Origin: Caballeronia sp. Lep1P3
GTDB taxonomy: Bacteria > Pseudomonadota > Gammaproteobacteria > Burkholderiales > Burkholderiaceae
Length of the DNA: 64,000 nt
Assembly (NCBI RefSeq): GCF_022879595.1
Contig: NZ_CP084265.1
Location: 1,984,001 to 2,048,000, forward strand
Direction: 5' to 3'
Numbering within the stretch: the first letter of the stretch is position 1; every line of letters begins with the position of its first letter. A program made the translations under genes and the position numbers. The notes under the pieces were generated by a model. That model did no database searches and was not told the origin of the DNA. It saw only the letters and a list, made by a program, of their open reading frames with translations. This document shows, one piece after another, positions 27,062 to 37,400 of this stretch.

Positions 27062-27658
27062 ATGAAGCTCGAACCGCTTGTCCGTCCGACGCGCCGGCAG
27101 CCGCCAGCCAGCGCCGCGCCCGGCGCTTTCGCCACCGAACGCCCGGCGCTTTCGCGCCTGTGCCACGACATCGACGCCGCGCTCGATGCCGCCGAAGACG
27201 ACCGCGCCTCCTTTGGCATTCGCCTGCACGCGGCGCTGCGGCGCGCGATCGCCGATCCTGAACTGCTGCGCCCGGATGAGCGCGCGGGCAGCCCGCACGG
27301 TTACTGCCGCCATCTGCTCGCCGCCGACCCGCTCGGCCGCTACGCCATCGCAGCGCTCGTCTGGGAGCCGGGACAGGCAAGCCCGGTCCACGGCCATCGA
27401 ACGTGGTGCGGCTATGCCGTTATCGACGGCACGCTCGCGGAAACGCTCTATCGCTGGGACGCCGACGCGCAGTGCGCGGTGCACACGCGCCATCGTGTGC
27501 GCGAAACGGGCGCCGTCTCGTATGTCGATGCGGGACGCGCCGCCATTCATCGGCTCGGCAATCCGGCCGATGCCCGCACGCGCGCCGTGTCGATCCACGT
27601 CTACGGCGTCGCGGGCGAACACATCGCCACGCACGTCAACGATCTGCTCGCCGCCTGA
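27062..27658 (+). CDS. Cysteine/thiol dioxygenase-like cupin enzyme
   Basis: A 198-residue cupin of the cysteine-dioxygenase type I family. The iron ligands are visible as H110 and H112 in SPVHGHRTWCGYAVIDG and H163 in AAIHRLGN. A tyrosine (Y181, SIHVYG) corresponds to the active-site Tyr that follows the third His in the family. These enzymes oxidise cysteine or 3-mercaptopropionate to the sulphinic acid with O2. Which thiol is used here cannot be told. The divergent Lrp-family gene is its probable regulator. Confidence 0.85.
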   Translation: MKLEPLVRPTRRQPPASAAPGAFATERPALSRLCHDIDAALDAAEDDRASFGIRLHAALRRAIADPELLRPDERAGSPHGYCRHLLAADPLGRYAIAALVWEPGQASPVHGHRTWCGYAVIDGTLAETLYRWDADAQCAVHTRHRVRETGAVSYVDAGRAAIHRLGNPADARTRAVSIHVYGVAGEHIATHVNDLLAA

Positions 27659-27677
27659 CGGCTGAACGCCCCGCGCT

Positions 27678-30311
27678 TTAGCCCTTGCCCGGCTCGGGCG
27701 CCATCGGGATTTGCGGCGGAATCGGCACCGAAAGGTCCGTCGCGGGCGGCGCGGGCCGCGGCTCGTGCGATAGGTCCACCGCGTGCGGCGACGCGTCCTC
27801 GTTCGCGAGCGGCGGCTCTTCGGCAACCCAGATGCGCTTGGCTCTCGCCGCTTCTTCGCCGTAGCCGCCATTACCGCCGGCGTCCGCGCGGCGCGACATC
27901 TGAACCTGCATCTGCGGCACGGGAATGTCGAGGCCCGCTTCGTCCATCTTGCGCTTGATGCCTAGATTGAACGCCCGCGCGACGCTCCATTGCTGTAGCG
28001 GCCGCGTCTTGATCTGCCCTTTCACGACCATCCAGTTCGGATCGAAACGATCCAGTCCCCACACTTCGACCGGACCCAGCATTTCTCGCCGGTAGCGCAA
28101 GTCGTCCATCAGGTCCGCGCCGACCTCGCTGATCATTTCGGTCACTTGCTCGACATCCGCCGAGAACGGCACGCGCACCTCGAACACCGCGTAGGCGAAA
28201 TCGCGCGACAGATTCTTCACTGTCTTGATTTGCGAGAACGGAATGGCATGGATCGCGCCCTGGCCGTCGCGCAGGCGCACGGTGCGTATCGTCAGGCTTT
28301 CGACGATGCCCGCGTGCCCGCCTTCCACTTCGATCGAATCGCCGACGGAAATAGTGTCCTCGATGATGATGAAAAGCCCGGTGATCAGGTCCGCGACGAG
28401 CGATTGCGCGCCGAAGCCGACCGCAAGCCCGATCACGCCCGCGCCGGCGAGCAGCGGCGTCACGTTCAGGCCGAGATTCGCCGCCGTGACGATCGCCGCG
28501 ACGAGAAGCAGCACGACGAACACGACGTTGCGCACGAGCGGCAGCATCGTGCGCGCGCGCATGCTCGGCCCGCGCCCGCCGCGCCGCGCGGAATCGGGCT
28601 TGAGCGTCTCCTGAATGCCGGTGTCGATCAGAATCCAGATCAGCCATACGACGAAGAACGTCAGCACGATCATCGCGACCGCGTGCGTGATGCCGCGCGC
28701 CGCGACGCTGCGCTCGGCCATGTCCGCGAGCGAAAAGCCCCAGAAGCGCGACGACAGTTCGAGAAACGCGAGCCATACGCCGACCACGATCATCGTGCCG
28801 ACGAACTTGACGAGCCGCCGCACATACGCCGACTGGCGGCGCGGCTTGCGCGACTTCGGCCGCGTGATGCGCATCACGATGGCCGACAGAAAGAACGCGA
28901 CGACGAGCAAACCCGCCGTTGCGATCGCCATTTGCAGCACATTCTCCGACGTGCCGATGCCCGCGAGCGTCGCCACCACGGACGCCGACGCGAGCAGAAG
29001 CAGCGGCAACTGCCAGAGCGACGCGACGACGTCGAACGTCTCGGTCGCCGCCTTGCGCGTGTTGCGCTGCTCGTAGGTGCGGCTGCGGATCAGATGCGCG
29101 ACCGGCCGCTGGAACGCGAGCGCGAAGTACGCCGTGAGCGCCGCCGCGCCCATGTTCGCGCACGTCGAGATGAGCGCCGAAAGATTGGTGCCGAGCTGCT
29201 GCGCGACGTCGTAGTTGGCGGCGGCATCGCCGAGCGCCCCGAGCGTGCCGATCGCGAAAAGCAGCCGCCGCGCGCGCACGATCAGCAGGTTCACCGCGAC
29301 GCGCCGGTGCGCCGAGCCGAACAGCGAAAACATGATGAGGCAGATGGCCGAGAACACCGCGCCCGCGACGATCGCGTAGGCGGTGACCATCGCGAGCGTG
29401 CGGCCGAGCGACTGCGGCATCATGTGCGCGAAGGTCAGCGCGGCGAGAAACGCGAAAAGGTATGGCGCGACGCGGCGCATCGTGAAGAGCAGCAGCTCGC
29501 GCGTCGTCGGATTCGAGTGCAGGCCCGCGTCGATGCCGTAGCGTTTCTGAATGCGCCGCTGCAACGCGACCAGCACGAACGCGCACGCGCCCCAGCCGGC
29601 GAGCATCGCGAAATAGTTGAAGACCGTGCGGCCGAACGGCTCGCGGCTCTGGCTCGTGACGATGGTGAAAAGCTCGTTGCCCGCCGCGTTGAAGCGCCCG
29701 CTCCAGTACGCGATCGGCGTCTTGCCGCGCTTCACGTCGGCTTCGATGCTGGTGAGCGCGGAGGCGATCGCGCCGAGCAAGCCCGCGTTCTGCGCGATGC
29801 TCGCGACCACCGACGAAGCCGCCGACATCACCGGCGCGCTCGCGCCGTCGGCTTGCGCCGCGGGTTGCGCGGCGTCGGCGGGCGATGCGGCGCCCGCGGA
29901 TTGCGCCGCGCGCTTGGCGTCGCGCAGCTTCTTCAACTGCGACAGCAGCGCCGTGCGCTGGCGATCGCTGTCGAGCGTCGCGATCACGTTGTCGAGCGAG
30001 CGCAGCATGTCGGCGTCCGAGACAACGGGCGCGGAGGCGCTCGAAGCCGCATCCGCCGACGATGCCGGCGCCGGCGCGGGCGGCGCGATCAGTTCCTGGA
30101 ACGACGGCAGATCGAGCGCGGGCGCGGCTTGCGCAGCGAAAATCGACGGCGGGAAGAATGAGAAAAGCGCGGCGAGAAGGAGCGTCGTCAGGAACGATAT
30201 CGCATGGATTCCGGGGATGCCCGCCCGTGCGCGCCATCGCGCGAGAGCGCAGGTCCGGGATATCGCGACGAACGCCAGCGCGCCGCGATGCGCGAGCTTG
30301 CGTGGTTTCAT
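27678..30311 (-). CDS. Large MscS-family mechanosensitive ion channel (DUF3772/YbiO-like)
   Basis: An 877-residue channel. A basic N-terminus and signal-like helix lead into a periplasmic region of about 150 residues rich in Ala/Ser/Pro. Then come about ten to eleven membrane helices. The conserved MscS pore helix and beta domain follow: LLAGAGVIGLAVGFGAQSLV, then DLITGLFIIIEDTISVGDSI and IHAIPFSQIKTVKNLSRDFA. The C-terminal 80 residues are a Pro-rich extension beyond the cytoplasmic cage. The size and helix number match YbiO/MscM-type channels, which open on hypo-osmotic shock. It ends about 20 bp from the stop of the convergent dioxygenase gene. Confidence 0.92.
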   Translation of the reverse strand: MKPRKLAHRGALAFVAISRTCALARWRARAGIPGIHAISFLTTLLLAALFSFFPPSIFAAQAAPALDLPSFQELIAPPAPAPASSADAASSASAPVVSDADMLRSLDNVIATLDSDRQRTALLSQLKKLRDAKRAAQSAGAASPADAAQPAAQADGASAPVMSAASSVVASIAQNAGLLGAIASALTSIEADVKRGKTPIAYWSGRFNAAGNELFTIVTSQSREPFGRTVFNYFAMLAGWGACAFVLVALQRRIQKRYGIDAGLHSNPTTRELLLFTMRRVAPYLFAFLAALTFAHMMPQSLGRTLAMVTAYAIVAGAVFSAICLIMFSLFGSAHRRVAVNLLIVRARRLLFAIGTLGALGDAAANYDVAQQLGTNLSALISTCANMGAAALTAYFALAFQRPVAHLIRSRTYEQRNTRKAATETFDVVASLWQLPLLLLASASVVATLAGIGTSENVLQMAIATAGLLVVAFFLSAIVMRITRPKSRKPRRQSAYVRRLVKFVGTMIVVGVWLAFLELSSRFWGFSLADMAERSVAARGITHAVAMIVLTFFVVWLIWILIDTGIQETLKPDSARRGGRGPSMRARTMLPLVRNVVFVVLLLVAAIVTAANLGLNVTPLLAGAGVIGLAVGFGAQSLVADLITGLFIIIEDTISVGDSIEVEGGHAGIVESLTIRTVRLRDGQGAIHAIPFSQIKTVKNLSRDFAYAVFEVRVPFSADVEQVTEMISEVGADLMDDLRYRREMLGPVEVWGLDRFDPNWMVVKGQIKTRPLQQWSVARAFNLGIKRKMDEAGLDIPVPQMQVQMSRRADAGGNGGYGEEAARAKRIWVAEEPPLANEDASPHAVDLSHEPRPAPPATDLSVPIPPQIPMAPEPGKG

Positions 30312-30399
30312 AACGGTCTCGATTTCCGAAAGACCGCCAGTTTAGCGGCTGCCCCACGCGCGCCGGGCAACGCGGACGTAACGGAATGTTAAGTGCGGC

Positions 30400-30897
30400 T
30401 TATTTGTCCATGTCGCTGCGCGGGTCGGGAGAATCCGAGGAAGCAGCGCTGGAAGAAGCGCCGGAAGCAGCCCCGGATGCCTGCGCCTGCGATGCGCCGC
30501 GCTCCTTCGACCAGTCCTGCAGCTTGCGGCCCGCGCTTTGCAGGCCCGCGCCCGTCGCGCTCGCGGCGTTGTCGATCGCCGCATTCGTTGCGCTCGCCGC
30601 GCCCTCGAGATTCGCGCGCGCCGACGCCGCGACGCCGCTCGCGGAAATAGCGGGCATCGATCCCGCGCCGTCGAGATTCTGCTGCGCCGACTGTTTCGCG
30701 GCATCGACCTTCTGGCCGACGTAACTCGCGGCCTGATCGAACTTCTGGGTGGTCTGACTTGCGAGGTTGTTCAGCGCGCCCGCTGCCTGGCCTGCATCCG
30801 CGTCGTGCTTTTCGCATGCGGCGAGCACGCCGAGCGCTACGAGCGCGATTGCGATCCGGGTAATGGGCGTCATGGGTGTCATCGGTGTCATCTTCAT
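30400..30897 (-). CDS. Ala/Ser-rich lipoprotein
   Basis: A 165-residue precursor. The leader starts with a tandem MTPMTPMTPIT repeat and runs through a hydrophobic helix to a lipobox LGVLAAC. The mature part is helical and heptad-like (ASQTTQKFDQAASYVGQKVD, then AKQSAQQNLDGAG) and ends in an Ala/Ser-rich tail. The start is fixed by a GCAGGAGGCA ribosome-binding site; the frame is open upstream but without signal-peptide character. No named family is recognised; the late-embryogenesis-like, amphipathic composition suggests a stress or envelope protein. Confidence 0.8.
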   Translation of the reverse strand: MKMTPMTPMTPITRIAIALVALGVLAACEKHDADAGQAAGALNNLASQTTQKFDQAASYVGQKVDAAKQSAQQNLDGAGSMPAISASGVAASARANLEGAASATNAAIDNAASATGAGLQSAGRKLQDWSKERGASQAQASGAASGASSSAASSDSPDPRSDMDK

Positions 30898-31145
30898 GGT
30901 GCTGCCTCCTGCGCGATGCGTGCGCTTCCGCGCGTCTTGAAAAAGCGCGCCCATGATACGCCGTCTGCCGGCGCCCAAGAAACGAAAGCTTGCATGGGAG
31001 GGGAACTGCCGACAGCGCAACCGGACGATTTCGCCGACTGCATTCAACAACGGCATCGTTCACATTTAGGAGACTTCTGGTTCTGGCGAGCGGCCCGTGC
31101 GCTTATATTCGCCCGCAGTTCCGCCCTCCTCTCGTATCTTTCGCC

Positions 31146-31454
31146 ATGCTCCTCATGAATTTCGCCATCGCCCTCGTCGCAGGCCTGATGTTGTTCGAGC
31201 CGTTTACGCGCGCGCCGGTCTCCCGCTTCACCACTCACCGGATGCGCCGCATGCTTGCGAAGCGCTCGTACTATCAGGCCGGAGGCGCTTTCTTCGCGGC
31301 GCTGGTCGTGGGAACGAGTCAGCCCGCGCCGGAACGTATTTCCCCACTGTTCGTTCTTGGCGTCGCGCTTGTGCTCCTGCTCGCGAGCCTCTACTGGATC
31401 GTGCGCGGCAAGCTGCTGCTGAGACAGCGCCGCGTGTTCACCGAACTGCACTAA
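31146..31454 (+). CDS. Hypothetical two-helix membrane protein
   Basis: A 102-residue protein starting MLLMNFAIALVAGLMLFEPF. Hydrophobic segments lie at about residues 4-18, 46-56 and 67-84, with a basic stretch between them (FTTHRMRRMLAKRSYYQ). No motif is recognised. The ATG is preferred over upstream in-frame codons because the hydrophobic N-terminus begins there. It is rightward, between a leftward lipoprotein gene and the IclR-family regulator, and is not obviously part of an operon. Confidence 0.6.
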   Translation: MLLMNFAIALVAGLMLFEPFTRAPVSRFTTHRMRRMLAKRSYYQAGGAFFAALVVGTSQPAPERISPLFVLGVALVLLLASLYWIVRGKLLLRQRRVFTELH

Positions 31455-31555
31455 AAATCGTTGTTCTCGGCGCGACTGGCGCCGCGCTCTCGTGCGCGGC
31501 GTTTTCGAAGATCTCGCCGCTTTCCTGATCGCTGACCAATCCCTCGGCGCAGGCG

Positions 31556-31692
31556 AAAAAAAAGGCGCTACGTTTCCGTAGCGCCTTAAAAGTTCTAGCC
31601 ATTCCGAGGGCCGTGCTAGAACCTGAGAGCCTGTGATTCCAAAGCGCGGAGCGGGAAGCGGACGCGCACATCGTCCCGCCGTTTCAAAATCG
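31556..31692 (-). ncRNA. Candidate small RNA with promoter-like boxes and terminator
   Basis: Read leftward, a TTGACT box (complement of 31722-31727) and an AAAAAT box (complement of 31699-31704) are 17 bp apart. They predict a start near 31692. An 11-bp stem (31562-31572 with 31577-31587) around a 4-nt loop follows, and ends in eight Ts (complement of 31556-31563). A second small stem (TTCTAGC at 31593-31599 with GCTAGAA at 31615-31621) lies inside. No leftward gene feeds this terminator. The predicted RNA is about 137 nt. The evidence is structural only. Confidence 0.45.
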
Positions 31693-31828
31693 GATTCCAT
31701 TTTTTCCGGGATCGCTGCCCAAGTCAAGCAAAATTTCTGCGTCCGGGCATCTGCCCGGATCGTCTGTTGCGAACACGACGCAACGGAAAGCGTCATCGGC
31801 CTTACCGCTTATCATCGGGGCTTGCATC

Positions 31829-31890
31829 GTTTGCAAACTTCATCATCGCTCAATCGACGCGAGCCAACCCCGCATTCGAAACAACGTTTC
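31829..31890. promoter_or_regulatory. Palindromes in the IclR-family gene's upstream region
   Basis: A perfect 10-bp palindrome GTTTGCAAAC (31829-31838) and a spaced palindrome GAAAC-AAC-GTTTC (31878-31890) lie 72 and 22 bp before the start codon. IclR proteins usually repress their own gene from such sites. Which of these is used is not known. Confidence 0.4.
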
Positions 31891-31899
31891 AAAAATCAA

Positions 31900-32742
31900 A
31901 TGCATCCGATGAGCAAGCCGTCGCCGGGCCGCGACAAGACAAAGGAGAAGGAAGGCGACGAAGTCACCGCGCTCGCGCGCGGACTCGACGTCCTGCGCCG
32001 CATCGCCGCCGCCGATGCGCCCGTCAGCAATCGCGAACTGACGGACTGGACGGGCATCCCCAAGCCGACCGTTTCGCGCATCACGGCGACGCTCGTCGGC
32101 GCGGGATTGCTGCTGCGCCTCCCCGATAGCGAGCGCTTCGTGCTGACGGCGTCCGTGCTGGAACTGAGCAACGGATTCCTGCGCAATTTCGACATCCGCG
32201 CGCGAGCCAGGCCGTTCTTGATCGCGCTTGCCGAGCAGACCGGCCTCAGCGTGCATCTCGCCGTGCGCGACCGGCTGGAGATGGTCGTGATCGACGCGAT
32301 CCGGCCGCGCTCCGCCGTCCTCGTTTCGCGCATGGAAGTCGGCGGCAGGATGGACCTGAGCCGCACGGCTATCGGGCGCGCTTATCTCTCGGTGCTGTCG
32401 GAGGCGGACCGGCAGGCGCTGATCGGCAGCCTTCAAACCGCCACCGGCGACGACTGGCCGGCCATCGCGGGCGGCTTGCAGCGCAGCCTCGACGATGCAC
32501 GCCGCCAGGGTTTCGCGATATCGCTCGGCGAATGGCATAACGGATTGAACGCCGTCGCGGCAGGCTTCGTCGGGCCATCCGAGGAACGCTACTCGGTCAA
32601 CTGCGGCGGCGCCGCGCATCAGTGCCCGCAGGAAACGCTGGTGTCGACGGTCGCGCCGGCACTGCTCGAATGCGTCGAGCACATCGCGCGCGAGATCGGA
32701 GGCACGCCTGCCGCCGCCACGTCCTCACGCAAGACCAAGTAG
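31900..32742 (+). CDS. IclR-family transcriptional regulator
   Basis: A 280-residue regulator. After a charged N-terminal tail (SKPSPGRDKTKEKEGDE) comes the winged helix-turn-helix: TALARGLDVLRRIAAADAPV, then NRELTDWTGIPKPTVSRITA. The C-terminal IclR effector domain includes GLSVHLAVRDRLEMVVIDAI, RMDLSRTAIGRAYLS and the family end NAVAAGFVGP. The start MHPMSK was chosen because earlier in-frame codons fall in the region with the palindromes. IclR regulators usually control a neighbouring catabolic or efflux gene. The next gene rightward is the mdtABC operon, so control of efflux is possible but unproven. Confidence 0.92.
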   Translation: MHPMSKPSPGRDKTKEKEGDEVTALARGLDVLRRIAAADAPVSNRELTDWTGIPKPTVSRITATLVGAGLLLRLPDSERFVLTASVLELSNGFLRNFDIRARARPFLIALAEQTGLSVHLAVRDRLEMVVIDAIRPRSAVLVSRMEVGGRMDLSRTAIGRAYLSVLSEADRQALIGSLQTATGDDWPAIAGGLQRSLDDARRQGFAISLGEWHNGLNAVAAGFVGPSEERYSVNCGGAAHQCPQETLVSTVAPALLECVEHIAREIGGTPAAATSSRKTK

Positions 32743-33042
32743 ACTTACGCGCTGGCCGCCGCGCCGCGCGTAGTTGGCATACGCCTGGCTTGCGCGGCAT
32801 GTAACACTGGTAATCAACCGAAAGAATGCCCGGTGGACGGGCATCCGCGCGGGACGTAGCATCATGCTTCGCGCGCACCGGGGCCGCGCCGGGACTTCTG
32901 GCCGAGGCTCTTGCAGCCTGCTTCCTGATTCTTCGGGCAACCGCCCGCCGCCGCTTTCCCGGCCCCCGCCCCGACCGCATCGCAGCGATGCCGCCCATCC
33001 GCGCTCCGTACTACAGACTTGGAATCACCCAGCCACCGAACG
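32743..33042. other. Leader region of the mdtABC operon
   Basis: A 300-bp gap with no gene. It contains a perfect 7-bp inverted repeat, ATGCCCG (32826-32832) with CGGGCAT (32838-32844), around a 5-nt loop. No T tract follows, so it may be an operator or leader hairpin for mdtA rather than the IclR terminator. The mdtABC promoter must lie here but I could not place it. Confidence 0.4.
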
Positions 33043-34425
33043 ATGGACGACCAAAAGAATCCTCCCGCCGCGCCGCGCCCGACGCCCGCCCGTCCTGCCG
33101 ACCCAGCCGCTCCCGTCGATCCCGCTCCGCCCGTTACGGCCGCGCCGCCGCGCCGTCGCCGGATCGTGCCGCTCGTCGTGGCAATATTGATCGTCGCGGG
33201 CGCGCTCGCGTGGTGGCATCCGTGGAATCGGGGCGCCACGTCGGGACAGCCGCAGGAAGCGCGTCAGGGCGCGCGGCGCGGCGGCGCGAATCCGATGAAC
33301 CAGCCGCAGCCGGTGCACGTCGCGACGGTCTCGCAAGGCGAAATGCCCGTCGTCATCAATGCGCTCGGCACCGTCACGCCGCTCGCCAACGTCACGGTGA
33401 AGACGCAACTGAACGGCACGCTGATGGACGTCGCGTTCAGGGAAGGCCAGATGGTCAAGAAAGGCGATCTGCTCGCGCAGATCGATCCGCGTCCCTATAA
33501 AATCTCGCTGCGCAACGCCGAAGGCACGCTCGCGCGCGACCAGGCGCTGCTGCAGACCGCGCGTCTCGATTTGCAGCGCTATCAGACGCTGCTCGCGCAG
33601 GATTCCATCGCGAAGCAGCAGGTGGACACGCAGGCATCGCTCGTCAAGCAGTACGAAGGCGCGGTGAAATCGGACCAGGCCAATGTGGATACCTACAAGC
33701 TCGATCTCGCCTACGCGCGCATCACCGCGCCGGTGTCGGGCCGCGTGGGTCTGCGTCAGGTCGATCCGGGCAACTACGTGACCACCGGCGACACGAACGG
33801 CGTCGTCGTCATCACGCAGCTTCAGCCGATCAGCGTCATCTTCACGACCTCCGAGGACAACCTCGCCGCCATCATGAAGCCGCTGCACGCGGGCACGAAG
33901 ATGTCGGTCACGGCCTACGACCGCGCGAACACCACTGCGCTCGAAGCGGGTTATCTCGAGACCGTGGACAACCAGATCGACACCGCCACCGGCACGGTCA
34001 AGCTGCGCGCCACCTTCGAAAACAAGGGCAACATGCTGTTTCCGAACCAGTTCGTGAATACGAAACTGCTCGTCGACGTAATCAGGGACGCGACCATCGT
34101 GCCGACGTCGGCGGTGCTGAACGGCTCCTCGGGTTCGTTCGTATATGTCGTGAAGGCGGACAACACGGTGACCGTGCGCAACGTGAAAACCGGCCCGGTC
34201 GATGGCGAGCGCACGAGCATCAAGTCGGGCCTGCAAGTGGGCGAGCGCGTGGTCATCGACGGTTCGGACCGCCTGAAGGAAGGCGCGAAGATCACGATTC
34301 CGGCGGAAAAGGCCAAGGGCGCTTCGGGCGCATCAGGCGCATCCGCCGCTTCCGCCGCCGCCCCGGCATCCGGTGCATCGGGCGCGCATCGCGGCGGGCG
34401 TCGACGCCAGCAACAGCAGCAGTAA
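33043..34425 (+). CDS. mdtA: RND efflux periplasmic adaptor MdtA
   Basis: A 460-residue membrane-fusion protein. A Pro/Ala-rich cytoplasmic tail of about 40 residues and one anchor helix (IVPLVVAILIVAGALAWW) precede the barrel-sandwich and hairpin domains. These include VHVATVSQGEMPVVINALGT, QLNGTLMDVAFREGQMVKKG and ITAPVSGRVGLRQVDPGNYV. The C-terminal beta domains are followed by an Ala/Ser-rich, basic tail. It links the MdtBC inner-membrane pump to an outer-membrane channel for drug and bile-salt efflux. mdtB follows after 16 bp. ATG chosen over an in-frame TTG eight codons earlier. Confidence 0.93.
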   Translation: MDDQKNPPAAPRPTPARPADPAAPVDPAPPVTAAPPRRRRIVPLVVAILIVAGALAWWHPWNRGATSGQPQEARQGARRGGANPMNQPQPVHVATVSQGEMPVVINALGTVTPLANVTVKTQLNGTLMDVAFREGQMVKKGDLLAQIDPRPYKISLRNAEGTLARDQALLQTARLDLQRYQTLLAQDSIAKQQVDTQASLVKQYEGAVKSDQANVDTYKLDLAYARITAPVSGRVGLRQVDPGNYVTTGDTNGVVVITQLQPISVIFTTSEDNLAAIMKPLHAGTKMSVTAYDRANTTALEAGYLETVDNQIDTATGTVKLRATFENKGNMLFPNQFVNTKLLVDVIRDATIVPTSAVLNGSSGSFVYVVKADNTVTVRNVKTGPVDGERTSIKSGLQVGERVVIDGSDRLKEGAKITIPAEKAKGASGASGASAASAAAPASGASGAHRGGRRRQQQQQ

Positions 34426-34441
34426 CGTTTAAGCATCGCGC

Positions 34442-37400
34442 ATGAATCCCTCCCGCATTTTTATCCTGCGCCCGGTCGGCACGGCGCTTCTGATGGCGGC
34501 GATCATGCTGGTCGGCCTGGTCGCCTTGCGTTTTCTGCCGCTCTCCGCGCTGCCCGCCGTCGACTATCCGACCATTCAGGTGCAGACGTTCTACCCCGGC
34601 GCGTCGCCGGACGTGATGACATCGAGCGTCACCGCGCCGCTCGAAAAGCAGTTCGGGCAGATGGCGAGCCTGAACCAGATGTCGTCGCAGAGTTCGGCGG
34701 GGGCGTCGGTCATCACGCTGCAGTTCAGCCTCGACTTGCCGCTCGACATCGCCGAACAGGAAGTGCAGGCGGCGATCAACGCGGCGGGCAACCTGCTGCC
34801 ATCCGACCTGCCCGCGCCGCCGATCTACGCGAAGGTGAACCCCGCCGACGCGCCGATCATGACGCTCGCGATCAGTTCGAAGACGCTGCCGCTCACGCAG
34901 GTGCAGGATCTGGCGGACACGCGCCTCGCGCAGAAGATTTCGCAGGTTGCGGGCGTGGGCCTCGTGTCGGTGAGCGGCGGAAACCGGCCGGCGGTGCGCA
35001 TCCAGGCGAACACGCGCGCGCTCGCGTCGTATGGCCTCAATATCGACGACTTGCGCACCACGATTTCGAACCTCAACGTCAACACGCCGAAGGGCAATTT
35101 CGACGGCCCCACGCGCGCATACACCATCAACGCGAACGATCAGTTGACCGACGCGAGCGCATACAAGAGCGCGGTGGTCGCGTATCGCAACGGGCGGCCG
35201 GTCATGCTGACGGACGTGGCGACGATCGTGCAGGGACCGGAAAACACGAAGCTCGGCGCATGGGTCGATTCGACGCCCGCCATCATCCTCAACGTGCAGC
35301 GCCAGCCGGGCGCGAACGTGATCCAGGTGGTCGACGGCATCAAGAAACTGCTGCCGCAATTGCAGCAGGCGCTGCCGGCCGCGCTCGACGTGCGCGTCGT
35401 CACCGACCGCACCACGACCATTCGCGCGTCCGTGCGCGACGTGCAGTTCGAACTGGCGCTGTCCGTCGTGCTGGTCGTGATGGTCATCTATCTGTTCCTC
35501 GCGAACGTCTACGCAACCATCATCCCGAGCCTGTCGGTGCCGCTCTCGCTCGTCGGCACGCTCGCCGTGATGTACCTCTGCGGCTTCTCGCTCGACAATC
35601 TCTCGCTCATGGCGCTGACCATCGCAACAGGCTTCGTCGTCGACGACGCCATTGTGATGATCGAGAACATCGCGCGCTACGTGGAAGAAGGCGAATCGCC
35701 GCTCGAAGCCGCGCTGAAGGGCTCGCGGCAGATCGGTTTCACCATCATTTCGCTCACGGTCTCGCTCATCGCCGTGCTGATTCCGCTGCTCTTCATGGGC
35801 GATGTCGTCGGCCGGCTCTTTCATGAATTCGCGATCACGCTCGCCGTGACCATCGTGATTTCGGCGATCGTCTCGCTCACGCTCGTGCCGATGATGTGCG
35901 CGAAGCTGCTGCGCCACACGCCGCCGAAGGACAGCAAGCGTTTCGAGGCGCGCGCGCATCAGTTCATCGATTACGTGATCGGCCGTTACGCGGTGGCGCT
36001 CGAATGGGTGCTCGCGCGGCAGCACGCGACGCTGTTCGTCGCGGTGCTCACGCTCGTTCTGACCGGCGTGCTGTACGTGTTCATTCCGAAGGGCTTCTTT
36101 CCGACGCAGGACACGGGCGTGATTCAGGCCATCACGCAGGCGCCGCAAGCGGCGTCGTATCAGGCGGTCGCCGAGCAGCAACAGGCGCTCGCGCAAAAGA
36201 TTCTGCAGGACCCGGACGTCGAGAGCCTGACGTCGTTCATCGGCGTGGACGGCACGAACATCACGCTCAATAGCGGGCGCATGCTCATCAACCTGAAGCC
36301 GCGCGACGACCGCAGCAATACATCGAGCGAAATCATCCGCACCATTCAGGACGAAGTGGCCGACATTCCCGGCATCAAGCTGTACATGCAGCCGGTGCAG
36401 GATTTGACGATCGACTCCACCGTCAGTCCGACGCAGTATCAGTTCATGCTGACGGACCCGAATCCGTCCGAGTTCGCGCAATGGGTGCCGAAGCTCGTGG
36501 ACCGGCTGCAACATACGTCGATCCTGACCGATGTGGCCACGGACCTTCAGCAGAACGGGCAGTCCGTGTACGTGGAAATCGACCGCGAAACGGCGGCGCG
36601 CTTCGGCATCACGCCCGCGACCGTCGACAACGCGCTTTACGACGCCTTCGGCCAGCGCATCATCTCGACGATTTTCACGCAGTCGAACCAGTACCGCGTG
36701 ATTCTCGAAGCCGAACCGTCCGACGCGCACTACAGCGAAACGCTCGACGGCATCTATCTGCCCTCTTCCACCGCGACGAACGGGCAAGTGCCGCTTTCGG
36801 CCATCGCCAAGTTCCACGAACGCGCGGCGCCGTTGCTCGTCACGCATCTCGGGCAGTTTCCGGCGACGACCGTGTCGTTCAATCTCGCGAAGGGCGCGTC
36901 GCTCGGCGCGGCGGTCAAGGCGATCGAAGCGGCGAAGAGTGAAATCGGCTTGCCCGCGTCGTTCCAAATTCGCTATCAGGGCGCGGCGCTCGCGTTCCAG
37001 GCGTCGCTTTCGAACGAACTGTTCCTGATTCTCGCGGCCATCGTCACGATGTACATCGTGCTCGGCGTGCTGTACGAGAGCTTCATCCATCCGATCACCA
37101 TTCTGTCGACGCTGCCCTCGGCGGGCGTCGGCGCGCTGCTTTCGCTGATGATCACCGGGCACGATCTCGACATCATCGGGATCATCGGCATCGTGCTTTT
37201 GATCGGCATCGTGAAGAAGAATGCGATCATGATGATCGACTTCGCGCTCGAAGCCGAACGCGAGCAAGGCAAGTCGCCGCGCGACGCGATTTTTCAGGCG
37301 TGTCTCTTGCGCTTTCGCCCGATTCTGATGACGACGATGGCGGCCCTTCTCGGCGCGCTGCCGCTGATGCTCGGCTGGGGCGCGGGTTCGGAGTTGCGGC

